A stretch of DNA of 12,247 nucleotides from Lachnospiraceae bacterium (GTDB taxonomy: Bacteria > Bacillota > Clostridia > Lachnospirales > Lachnospiraceae). This document shows positions 5,136-12,247 of this stretch, one piece after another. The DNA is taken from assembly GCA_009774245.1 (NCBI GenBank), contig VSNM01000118.1, forward strand, positions 1-12,247. Reading direction: 5' to 3'. The first letter of the stretch is position 1; each line of letters starts with the position of its first letter. The notes under the pieces are model-generated. The model searched no databases, was not told the origin of the DNA, and saw nothing but the letters and a program-made list of their open reading frames with translations. The position numbers and the translations under genes are program-made.

Positions 5136-7244
5136 CTACGCCGGCAGCATTGCTAAAAACTGCTGTTCAGTCAGCACTGTAATGCCGAGTTCCCTTGCTT
5201 TTGCCAGCTTGCTCCCAGCTTTCTCACCACAGATCACATAATCCGTCTTTCCGGTAACGGAACTCCCTGGCCTGGCGCCCAGGCTGATAATCTTGTCATT
5301 AATGCCGTCGCGGGTAAAATTCTGAAGCTTCCCTGTCGCTACGATAGTGCATCCTGCAAATCTGTTACTGGTTGTTTCGTTCATATGGTGTGAAGCCTTA
5401 GAATTTCTTATCCCTGCGTCTTTTGCAGGGTTAGAAATTCTCTTCACACTTTCTCCCTCTCTGGATGCCTTTACATCCAAACCATTCTCAAAGTTTAATT
5501 CTTTCTGCAATCCACGCCATAACAGCAGATGATCCGAGTTACGGAACCACTCCTGGATATTTCTGCTCATAATATCACCAATGCCTTCGATGCATGTAAA
5601 ATCAAACCTAGATACGGCAGCCAGTTCTAATTCCCGCAGGCTGCCATGAAAATACTGATCCAGTATCCCGCTGGCAGTCCTGCCAATCAGCGGAATATCC
5701 ATAGCTGTTAAAAAATGCGCAAATGTCGTATTACGGCTGTTGTTGATGGAACGGATCATGTTTTCATATGATTTTTCCCCGAACCCTTCCAGTGCAGTGA
5801 TCTGATCCCGGTAACGGTCCAAGTGGTACAGATCCTGATAGCTTTTTAAGGCTCCAATCTGGATGAGCTGGTCCAGCGTGGCTTCCGATATCCCCCTGAT
5901 ATTCATGGCTTTCTTTTCCGTAAAATGTACGAAACGCTGCAGGATACGGCTTCCGCATTCAGGATTGTCACAATGAAGCGTTTTAATAATACGTCCCTTG
6001 TCTCCGGATCTGGACTGGATGCGCGTTGGCTGTCCGCAGCATGGGCATGCTGCCGGCGTTATGTCCTGGCTTCTTCCACGTTCCAGATTTTCCATGAACT
6101 TTAGTTCATTCACATGCGGAATGATTATATTGCGCTTGGAAACCAGAATACGGCAACCGGGATGCAGTTCAAGCCCTTCTATAAACGACAGGTTATGAAG
6201 GCTTGCCCTGGACACATCGCAGCCGTCGATTTCAATTGTATCAAACACTGCGACAGGCACTATCTCTCCGCTACGCCCCGTCTGCCATTCAACCGAGCGG
6301 AAAACAGTCTCATATGTATCATCTTCAAACTTAAATGCAATGCCGTCATTGTAATGGTGCCCGGTCCTGCCAAGGCTTTCGGAATATGAAAAGCTGTCAA
6401 AACGCAACACCATTCCATCAATAGGGGTATCTTCACGCTCCGCCAGCTCCGTCAGTGTCTGAATCTTCATTTCAATATCCCCAGCCGATGCATCAGATGA
6501 AACCGGTACATAGGGACAGACAGCAAAACCATAATTTTCCAGCACAGACAGCATACTGCACCGGCTGTCCCGCATATCTTTATCAAACTCATCCATTCCC
6601 TCAAGGATATTGAATACGCAGAAGCTGATTTTCCTCTTTTTACATATATTGGCATCCAGGCACCGGATAGATCCTGAAGCCAGGTTTCTTGCATTACGGT
6701 AGGACTTTCCATCGTTTCCGACAAGTGTATCCTTCATCCGCTCAAAATCACTTTTATGAATGAACCCTTCTCCTGATAATACAAGATGCCCTTTATAGGG
6801 AATCGACAGCGGTACATTCCGAAAGGCGGCTATATTGTGGGTAACGAGTTCCCCATCTTCACCGTCACCCCTGGTAGAACCTTCAACAAGCTTTCCGTTT
6901 TCGTAAACAAGCTTTATGGTCAGACCATCCAGTTTCAACATGAGTAATGCTGCGTGGTTTTTCAGGAAAGAAACCAGTTTGTGGATCTCCTTGGTTTTAT
7001 CCAGTGAGAGCAGCGGAATGTCATGATGTACTTTCTGCAGATTACTTACAGACCTGTAACCTGCTGTCTGGGTAGGGGAATCACTCAGGATAATCCCTGT
7101 TTCTTTCTCCAGCTGCTCCAGTTCATCATAAAGACGGTCATAAACTGCATCTGATACGCTGGGTGCATCCTCATTGTAGTATTCATGTCGGTACTGGTTC
7201 AGTTTACCCACCAGCTCATAAACATGTCGTGCTTTTTGTAACAT
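5136..7244 (-). CDS. ligA: NAD+-dependent DNA ligase
   Basis: The enzyme seals 5'-phosphate/3'-hydroxyl nicks using NAD+ in replication and repair. All LigA modules are present in 702 residues. The Ia domain is YYNEDAPSVSDAVYDRLYDEL (about 22-42). Adenylation motif KLDG has catalytic Lys104, and STRGDG is at 123-128. The OB-fold segment is WQTGRSGEIVPVAVF (about 320-334). The zinc site uses Cys400, Cys403, Cys425 and Cys430. Helix-hairpin-helix repeats span about 440-565, and a C-terminal BRCT domain spans about 628-702. Motif IV reads DGMVLRF, with Arg281 where most LigA have Lys. The ATG is seven bases after GAGG (7252-7255). The protein is longer than the usual roughly 670 residues because of a linker (about 585-625) encoded partly by a 62-base inverted repeat. 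Next to a DNA polymerase and a RecJ-like nuclease, it is probably the element's own ligase, not the host housekeeping copy. Confidence 0.96.
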   Translation of the reverse strand: MLQKARHVYELVGKLNQYRHEYYNEDAPSVSDAVYDRLYDELEQLEKETGIILSDSPTQTAGYRSVSNLQKVHHDIPLLSLDKTKEIHKLVSFLKNHAALLMLKLDGLTIKLVYENGKLVEGSTRGDGEDGELVTHNIAAFRNVPLSIPYKGHLVLSGEGFIHKSDFERMKDTLVGNDGKSYRNARNLASGSIRCLDANICKKRKISFCVFNILEGMDEFDKDMRDSRCSMLSVLENYGFAVCPYVPVSSDASAGDIEMKIQTLTELAEREDTPIDGMVLRFDSFSYSESLGRTGHHYNDGIAFKFEDDTYETVFRSVEWQTGRSGEIVPVAVFDTIEIDGCDVSRASLHNLSFIEGLELHPGCRILVSKRNIIIPHVNELKFMENLERGRSQDITPAACPCCGQPTRIQSRSGDKGRIIKTLHCDNPECGSRILQRFVHFTEKKAMNIRGISEATLDQLIQIGALKSYQDLYHLDRYRDQITALEGFGEKSYENMIRSINNSRNTTFAHFLTAMDIPLIGRTASGILDQYFHGSLRELELAAVSRFDFTCIEGIGDIMSRNIQEWFRNSDHLLLWRGLQKELNFENGLDVKASREGESVKRISNPAKDAGIRNSKASHHMNETTSNRFAGCTIVATGKLQNFTRDGINDKIISLGARPGSSVTGKTDYVICGEKAGSKLAKARELGITVLTEQQFLAMLPA
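5388..5449. repeat. Long imperfect inverted repeat inside ligA, interdomain linker
   Basis: Three nested arm pairs match perfectly: GTGTGAAG (5388-5395) with CTTCACAC (5442-5449), GAATTTCT (5401-5408) with AGAAATTC (5433-5440), and CCCTGC (5412-5417) with GCAGGG (5425-5430). That is 22 pairs with small internal loops and a seven-base apical loop. It encodes roughly residues 599-619, the linker between the helix-hairpin-helix region and BRCT. It keeps the frame open. Confidence 0.8.
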
Positions 7245-7281
7245 TTGTTTTCCTCTTTTCCTTAATATTTAACAAAACTTC

Positions 7282-7360
7282 TTATAAAGCGATTTTTCTG
7301 GCAGCATGGCCTCATATTTTTCAACAGGCTGCTACATTATATATAAAAATCACTTTATAA
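7282..7360. repeat. 79-base inverted repeat in the ligA leader
   Basis: TTATAAAGCGATTTTT (7282-7297) and AAAAATCACTTTATAA (7345-7360) are reverse complements with one mismatch, which would be a G-U pair in minus-strand RNA. Inside, AGC/GCT (7303-7305 with 7331-7333) and GCCT/AGGC (7309-7312 with 7326-7329) extend the hairpin. It ends 37 bases upstream of the ligA start. I see no target-site duplication that would mark a small transposable element. A leader structure or a protein-binding site is possible. Confidence 0.65.
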
Positions 7361-7454
7361 CCAGCTAAGTTCACAATCCATACCGGCTGCAGTATGCAGC
7401 ATGAAAAATCCGAATGATACTTTTATGATATATTTCAACTTCTCGGATCTTTGT

Positions 7455-7555
7455 AATCAAGCAGGGGAAGAGCCATCTTCCCCTACTCGCGCGCCGGGCA
7501 CCCGTCAGCGCATGCTGACATATTTCCTCTGGGTGCCCGTGTGCATAAAAACAGG
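7455..7555 (-). ncRNA. Structured RNA element, copy B
   Basis: Minus strand, 5' to 3'. Conserved CTGTTTTTATGCACA (7540-7554) is followed by P1 5' arm GGGCACCC (7531-7538). Conserved unpaired AGAGGAAATAT (7520-7530) comes next. Hairpin P2 is GTCAGC/GCTGAC with loop ATGC (7504-7519), then P1 3' arm GGGTGCCC (7496-7503). After a GGCGCGCG linker, hairpin P3 has 12 pairs, AGTAGGGGAAGA/TCTTCCCCTGCT (7476-7487 with 7460-7471), with loop TGGC. Compared with copy A, P1 and P3 use different bases but keep pairing. One P3 pair is T-G, possible only in minus-strand RNA. It follows the polymerase terminator directly and lies about 210 bases before the ligA start. A 12-codon frame begins at the ATG of the conserved segment (7521) and stops at 7483. 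Confidence 0.7.
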
Positions 7556-7580
7556 ATTCACCATTTTTCCTGATGAATCC
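7547..7580 (-). terminator. Intrinsic terminator after the DNA polymerase gene
   Basis: On the minus strand GGATTCATCA and TGGTGAATCC form ten pairs, one of them G-U, around a seven-base loop GGAAAAA, followed by TGTTTTTA. The hairpin begins about 50 bases after the polymerase stop. Its T-run is the same sequence that opens RNA element B, so element B is made only by read-through or from a separate start. Confidence 0.72.
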
Positions 7581-7628
7581 CGTTAATATTTATGCGTGTA
7601 ATTTCTTATACACGTTTCAATATACTGC

Positions 7629-10373
7629 CTAACCTGTCAGTTCAGAATTATTCTGCCAGCTGTTTTTATATGTTTTTCCAACAATGTAATTGTAATATTC
7701 ATAATTCAGCCAGTCCGGATCAAAATCGGTACTGTCCAACGAATCATTGATTATCATGCAGGGCATCTGGAACTCTATACCATTAATCTTTTTAATGCGG
7801 GGCGTCCCGGTTATGACTGCATCTTCATCATGGTAAAGATCTTTTATCACATGCAGGGCTAATAAATCAATGTCTGCCGTTTCAGGACGTATATATGCTG
7901 CAGCCAGATATATGATCTGGTTTTTGTATTCTGCGGGGATTTTTCCCGGAACGACATAAAATACCCTGTTATGCCCTGGAATTGCAACAGGCATTATCCT
8001 GTTGCTGCCATTTAATGTATATGGTACTTTGGTACCAAAATTATAAATTTTCTTGTCCGGGGAACTACAGATAATATGCTGGAACATCCTAAGATACTCC
8101 CTTTTTTCCGGGAACCTGCATGGTGCAGCCTCTTTAATCAGTTTCATGCCTGTTTCTTCCGGAAATTCATCCATCCTGCCATTCAGGGCTTTCCATTTAA
8201 GGATTTCTGACAGTGCCCAGTCCAGTATTGCAGGATGGTCGGGCGACTTCGTTGTCCCTGCGCCATTCACGCCGCCCAGGTGTATCCCGCGTGCCTCCGT
8301 GACCGTTATATCACTCATGGAACTGCCTGAATAACCGTTATAAATACCCTCAAACCTGTTATTGGAATCTTTGGAGACAAGGTACACGATTTCCGGTTTT
8401 ATCCCGACATGGACTTTTTCTGCCTCACGCTTAAGAATTTCAGTATTGTTTTTTTCATCCATGATGGTATACAGCCCGTCCGTGTTTGTTGATATTACCT
8501 GTGCCCCTTTCAAAGCCTGTGCCTGTCCGATGCGCCATGTAAAAAGCTGTCCGATGATCCGCATTGAAATGATCCGATTATTCATCCTGATAGGACTGTC
8601 ATAATTCACGTCCGCGGCTCCTGAAGCTGATGTGAGGATCAATTTTGTATTTTCCCTCATCACAGCGTACCGTTCCCTCTGTTCCACTGGCAGAGTATTG
8701 TCCTTCATAAGCCTTTCAAGCTCTTCCTTGGTACGGAAAATTTCCCCATACCTGTCATATCCGAGCCCCTCGTTTTTAAACGCTTCCATGTTGCAGAGGA
8801 GAATTGTGTAGTACGATATGAAATCTTCATGATTCGCGATGCCAAAAGATGTGACAGCATATTTCTTATGGAGCCTGGTATCGCCATTGGAATCCCTGGG
8901 GAACAGTTCAGCTATCTTCCCGTTTTCAAAAAACTCCTGTTCAAATTTCCCCTTATCGTACTGTGCCCCATGTAATCCGCCCATGGAAAAGGTTACATAA
9001 CAGTCGGAATACCGGCCTTCCTGATTCATATAGGGAACATTTATTTTTCTTGAAAAACAGTCTAATTTTTCTGCATACGGCGCCAGTGCGTCATTGAAAT
9101 TCCTGCCTTCAATGGAGCGGAACATGTCCACCATTTCTTTCAGTTTCTGCAGGATATCCCTCCCCTGCCAGTCCTTTACAAGGGGGCGCATTTCTTCCTT
9201 AATGAATTTGTACGTTTCATCAAGAACATTTACCTGCGGCACTCCCATCTGGTCAGCCTTTTCCCTTGAAGGATACAGAAACGATACCGTGTCAATATCC
9301 CTGAGCTTTCCATACGGACAGAGACAGTTTGATACAATCCGGGCTGATGTTGCATTTACCGTCATTCTGTCATACCTTATCCTTTTTGATCTAATATCCG
9401 GTTTATAGTTTTCCCTTCCCTCTCCCGGTTGTTTTTCATATACCAGTTCTGGATAATCCAGGATTAACTGCCGTTTCAGTTTCAATGTCATGATATAATT
9501 TTTGTCATGAAAAAGGTTTTTCAAGTTTTCTGCTTCGGAGACAACGCTTTCCAGAATATTAGAATACCGTTCTGTCCCCTCCTGTTCCCCCTGCCCCGTC
9601 ATGGGAATATTGAAATCAGGAATCCTGTACCCGAGTATTCCGGCCTGTCTGTCAAGATCAGCGCCATCCTGCTTTTCATTTAAGCGCGCTATGTCTACGT
9701 GTCTTCCCGTCATAAACTGATACCGCCTTACCCTTGAAGCATTTGTATACCCGACAGGTTTTAAGTATCTCCCGTTTATTCTAAGTGTATCTTTCTCCCT
9801 GATTTCATCAGGACTGTTCGTATATATGTATTTCAGGCGTTCCGGCATATTTTTCTTAAAATACTGGCTGTATAATTCCTCATGGAACTTGTTCATTACG
9901 GCCGGTGTCGTCGGTGCAAATACAGGCTGCCCCTGCGTGCCTGTTCTTAACACTTCGCACAGATAAAGGGCGAGCATCGAGCTGCCATAATTCCAGTTAT
10001 GGTATCCCATAATATATGGATATTTTTCCGGGCTGTAGCCATCGTCGGTATCACAGGTTATAATATAATTCAGGCTGTCGCTGACAAATCCTGTCAGTTT
10101 TGCCAGACGAAGACTGCTTCCCATGTCCGTCAGGTCATATGTCCTTACCTCTCCTGAAAATGAAATCTCACAATCTCCGTCGTATTCAGTCATATTCTTT
10201 TTTATTTTTTCTATTATCAGACTGATGTTCCTGTTAAAGTATGTGTTTTCGCATAAATAATATATTTCAAACAAAGGGATTATTTCATAGTAGAAGCATA
10301 TGATAAAGATATCACGATACGACTTAACATTATAATAGATATTGTTGCATCTTTCCATTATGTAATGATTCAT
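7629..10373 (-). CDS. Family B DNA polymerase of mobile-element type, exonuclease motifs apparently degenerate
   Basis: This is a 914-residue template-directed DNA polymerase resembling those of phages and large plasmids. Palm motifs are in order. GGLHG (465-469) precedes motif A, DFISYYT with catalytic Asp517. Motif B is KLILTSASG (577-585), matching the KLxxNSxYG spacing. Motif C is STNTDGLY with catalytic Asp632; the first Asp of the usual DTD is Asn. The N-terminal domain has the layout of a 3'-5' proofreading exonuclease, but expected acidic residues are replaced. They are YNVKS (14-18) for D-x-E, GYHNWNYG (123-130) for a motif ending in Asp, and SVVSE (276-280) for a Y-x3-D type motif. 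ATG 10373 is six bases after AAGG. It is 77 bases after recJ, probably co-transcribed, and has its own terminator. Polymerase assignment is firm; loss of proofreading is inferred by eye. Confidence 0.85.
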   Translation of the reverse strand: MNHYIMERCNNIYYNVKSYRDIFIICFYYEIIPLFEIYYLCENTYFNRNISLIIEKIKKNMTEYDGDCEISFSGEVRTYDLTDMGSSLRLAKLTGFVSDSLNYIITCDTDDGYSPEKYPYIMGYHNWNYGSSMLALYLCEVLRTGTQGQPVFAPTTPAVMNKFHEELYSQYFKKNMPERLKYIYTNSPDEIREKDTLRINGRYLKPVGYTNASRVRRYQFMTGRHVDIARLNEKQDGADLDRQAGILGYRIPDFNIPMTGQGEQEGTERYSNILESVVSEAENLKNLFHDKNYIMTLKLKRQLILDYPELVYEKQPGEGRENYKPDIRSKRIRYDRMTVNATSARIVSNCLCPYGKLRDIDTVSFLYPSREKADQMGVPQVNVLDETYKFIKEEMRPLVKDWQGRDILQKLKEMVDMFRSIEGRNFNDALAPYAEKLDCFSRKINVPYMNQEGRYSDCYVTFSMGGLHGAQYDKGKFEQEFFENGKIAELFPRDSNGDTRLHKKYAVTSFGIANHEDFISYYTILLCNMEAFKNEGLGYDRYGEIFRTKEELERLMKDNTLPVEQRERYAVMRENTKLILTSASGAADVNYDSPIRMNNRIISMRIIGQLFTWRIGQAQALKGAQVISTNTDGLYTIMDEKNNTEILKREAEKVHVGIKPEIVYLVSKDSNNRFEGIYNGYSGSSMSDITVTEARGIHLGGVNGAGTTKSPDHPAILDWALSEILKWKALNGRMDEFPEETGMKLIKEAAPCRFPEKREYLRMFQHIICSSPDKKIYNFGTKVPYTLNGSNRIMPVAIPGHNRVFYVVPGKIPAEYKNQIIYLAAAYIRPETADIDLLALHVIKDLYHDEDAVITGTPRIKKINGIEFQMPCMIINDSLDSTDFDPDWLNYEYYNYIVGKTYKNSWQNNSELTG

Positions 10374-10430
10374 ATTGAGCCTTGTCCTTTCCTTTATCCG
10401 TGCTCAAATATAATTTCCTTCCTAATCTTA

Positions 10431-10452
10431 AACATTATCCTGAAATAATGTT
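10431..10452 (-). other. Hairpin at the recJ/polymerase junction
   Basis: AACATTAT and ATAATGTT are perfect eight-base inverted arms around a six-base loop, overlapping the stop codon of the RecJ-like gene. No U-run follows, so it is not a strong terminator. It could slow transcription or stabilise the upstream mRNA end. Confidence 0.45.
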
Positions 10453-12133
10453 AACTGATAACCTGCCCCACGAAATTTGTAGTCCATTCACCCATATACA
10501 CAGATTTTGAAAGATGCCCGGTAAGATACACCGTGTCCGTACCATCAGCTGATATCACTTCTTCCGGCGCTGTATTCCAGAGCAGGCATGAAAATGCAGA
10601 GGCAAGTGAAATCTTTGTATGCTGGTTTTCCTTCAGCGGTTTTATCATGCCATGCCGGCGTTTAAAACTGAGTATAATGCGCGGCGGTTCAAAATCCTTT
10701 CCAAAGGGTGCGTATTTTTTCAAGTCATCAATCAGATGCTCCCCGTCATGCCCGAAATCAAAAATATTCGTATCAAAATCCATATGGATATCAAACTTAT
10801 TAAAAAAAGCATCCCTGTCCTTCCTGATGTCACAGATATCTTCCATAGAAAATATTCCATCAAATTCCTGTGACAAAAAATCAAAGAATTGATGCAGCTG
10901 ATCGGCAATAACGTTTATCCCGCATTCACATTCATGTCCTGCACAGTATGCCATTCCTGACTGGTTCACATTTGTCAGAAACCGGTATGTGTGCGGACAC
11001 CTTACAGAGCCCTTATATACATTTTTGCCGGAATCCTCATCGTACACAGGCGTATCATTCAGCACCACTGCGGGCAGTCCGTTTTTATTCATCATATTGA
11101 CTGCCAGAAGCCCTACGACGCCCAGGGGAGCTGTGGTCATAAAAATGTATTTACCAAAAGGCTGCTTATATTTTCCGTCCTCATTCCCGGTTTCTTCCAG
11201 TTCTTCCATTTTGCGATGAACCAGCTCTTTGCGCGCCTCATTCAGCTCAACAAGGCACCCTGCATTCTCAGATGCAGTCTCTGGCGAATTAAAGAGCATC
11301 TGGTAAAATATCATCGGATCTGCGCCCATCCTTTTAATACTGTTAACCGCCGGGATAACGGTATATTCAAGAAATGTCATGTCAAAATCATTATAGGACT
11401 GTCCTGCCAGCGCGTTTATGAATATGTGGAAATTATTGTATACATTTTGTACAAAACCATCACAACAGACACCCTGAACGATCCCGTCCGACTTATCCAT
11501 GGGCGTGATATAGTTCATGAAATGCAGCATTTCTCCGACAATGTAATGGTTGATGCTCAAAAGCGGCATCGAATCAGCCACGGTTGCCATCGCTGCAAAA
11601 TGCCGCAGAAGGACAAGGTCATTCATGAATTTGTCATAATCCGAAAACTCCCCGGAGTATAACTGACCGTATCTCTCGAATATCTGATAGACGGTATATG
11701 CACCGCAGACATCTGTATTACCCTTTATAAAGTCATTGTCAAGCCGGTAGTTTACAATGTAATCAGCCTGTAATGATCTAAGGTCGTTTGGAAGATGGTG
11801 GTCTGTCACAATAACCACGATGCCTTTCTGCCTTGCGTAGGCAATGGCATCCTGACAGTTGATGCCCACATCCGAGGTTATGAGGACTTCAATGTCCCCA
11901 AGGCCGTCTATATCATCCCCTGAAAATTCATATCCTTTTTCAATGTGTCTTTTTGATATGAAAAGGTTTGAGAATTTTAACAGGCTGAGTCCGAGGTACT
12001 TTACCACTTCTGACATAAGGCCGTCCGTATCATAATCTGATATCAGCCCGATATTTGTATCACGGTTCAGACCATGCAGGAATACACATACTTCATCTGT
12101 CCCTTTTATGGCCCTGCCGTCATAAGCCATCAT
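10451..12133 (-). CDS. recJ: RecJ-like DHH-family single-strand DNA exonuclease
   Basis: RecJ proteins degrade single-stranded DNA 5' to 3' with bound metal ions and act in recombination and repair. The DHH domain is intact in this 560-residue protein. Motif I is SDYDTDG with Asp33, Asp35 and Asp37; motif II is TSDVG with Asp88; motif III is TDHH (Asp111, His112, His113); motif IV is ATVADSMPL with Asp187. The C-terminal DHHA1 region has GVVGLLAVNMM, YKGSVR and CAGHECECG, the last a variant of the usual GGH---AG. The N-terminus is short, with only 32 residues before motif I. The frame has no better start upstream; it stops at about 12181. ATG 12133 has no clear ribosome binding site, since AAGGA is about 35 bases away. 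It is first in the visible cassette before the polymerase, so it probably serves replication of the element. A related DHH nuclease with different polarity cannot be excluded. Confidence 0.9.
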   Translation of the reverse strand: MMAYDGRAIKGTDEVCVFLHGLNRDTNIGLISDYDTDGLMSEVVKYLGLSLLKFSNLFISKRHIEKGYEFSGDDIDGLGDIEVLITSDVGINCQDAIAYARQKGIVVIVTDHHLPNDLRSLQADYIVNYRLDNDFIKGNTDVCGAYTVYQIFERYGQLYSGEFSDYDKFMNDLVLLRHFAAMATVADSMPLLSINHYIVGEMLHFMNYITPMDKSDGIVQGVCCDGFVQNVYNNFHIFINALAGQSYNDFDMTFLEYTVIPAVNSIKRMGADPMIFYQMLFNSPETASENAGCLVELNEARKELVHRKMEELEETGNEDGKYKQPFGKYIFMTTAPLGVVGLLAVNMMNKNGLPAVVLNDTPVYDEDSGKNVYKGSVRCPHTYRFLTNVNQSGMAYCAGHECECGINVIADQLHQFFDFLSQEFDGIFSMEDICDIRKDRDAFFNKFDIHMDFDTNIFDFGHDGEHLIDDLKKYAPFGKDFEPPRIILSFKRRHGMIKPLKENQHTKISLASAFSCLLWNTAPEEVISADGTDTVYLTGHLSKSVYMGEWTTNFVGQVIS

Positions 12134-12247
12134 TTTTTTGATTTTATTTTTTGTCAGTTTTCGTTTCCTTACAGCAGTTTACAGTTTTTGGACCTTTCTA
12201 ATCCAAGACTGAATATGGTGTTCTAATAACTTTACCAACGCACGGGC
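12134..12247 (-). promoter_or_regulatory. Upstream region of the RecJ-like gene, weak promoter candidate
   Basis: On the minus strand TTGGAT is followed after 17 bases by TGTAAA, a weak -35/-10 pair about 50-80 bases before the ATG. TTGGA and TCCAA form a short inverted repeat around its -35 box. Neither match is strong, and the true start of the operon could lie beyond the window. Confidence 0.25.

Larger units (their letters stand above)
7245..7628. other. Intergenic region between the polymerase and ligase genes
   Basis: This 384-base gap has no credible gene. In transcription order it holds a weak hairpin CGTGTA/TACACG (7595-7614), the polymerase terminator (7547-7580), RNA element B (7455-7555) and a perfect hairpin GCTGCA/TGCAGC with a three-base loop (7386-7400). 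The long inverted repeat (7282-7360) and the ligA ribosome binding site (7252-7255) follow. TATAAT occurs on the minus strand near 7335-7340, but no good -35 box is found at the right distance. Short frames here are not supported by ribosome binding sites or composition. Confidence 0.7.

Noticed and set aside
7282..7360. Small inverted-repeat transposable element
   Set aside because: The terminal repeats are plausible, but no target-site duplication and no second copy are visible in the window.
12230..12247. Possible third copy of the structured RNA at the right edge
   Set aside because: The GC-rich edge resembles a P1 arm, but no P3 hairpin or conserved purine segment follows.
1..12247. CRISPR arrays, tRNA or rRNA genes
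   Set aside because: No regularly spaced direct repeats and no recognisable tRNA or rRNA sequence were found by reading either strand.

Overview
The window looks like a low-GC Firmicutes chromosome or large mobile element, most likely Lachnospiraceae-type. The clues are AT-rich codon use, strong GGGGG/GGAGG ribosome binding sites, the style of the type I restriction-modification (RM) genes, a group II intron end and a SymE-like small gene. Every gene I accept lies on the minus strand, so transcription runs from position 12247 towards 1. Only the intron fragment at the left edge is on the plus strand.

Left part (1-2334): a type I RM locus. It runs from a near-consensus promoter through a small helix-turn-helix gene and hsdM to hsdS. 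The hsdS gene is cut at its 3' side by the 3' end of a group II intron (domains V and VI) inserted antisense. hsdR is not in the window.

Middle part (2544-5009): four genes without clear enzymatic function. They are a 77-residue charged protein, a 56-residue SymE-like protein, a 476-residue protein I do not recognise, and a roughly 138-residue protein I do not recognise.

Right part (5136-12133): a DNA replication/repair cassette in the order recJ-like DHH exonuclease, family B DNA polymerase, NAD+-dependent DNA ligase. This suggests a self-replicating element such as a phage, phage-plasmid or large integrative element, but no terminase, capsid, relaxase, integrase, primase or helicase is visible here. 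The polymerase keeps its polymerase motifs but appears to have lost the catalytic residues of its proofreading exonuclease domain.

The most interesting non-coding signal is a pair of structured elements on the minus strand (about 4480-4576 and 7455-7555). They share single-stranded sequence, while their paired stems differ in sequence and still pair (compensatory changes). G-U pairs identify the minus strand as the RNA strand. One lies just upstream of the 476-residue gene and contains a segment complementary to that gene's ribosome binding site. The other lies between polymerase and ligase, directly after a polymerase terminator. I could not match this architecture to a named RNA family. Two further long inverted repeats stand out: one inside ligA in the linker before its BRCT domain (5388-5449), and one in the ligA leader (7282-7360).
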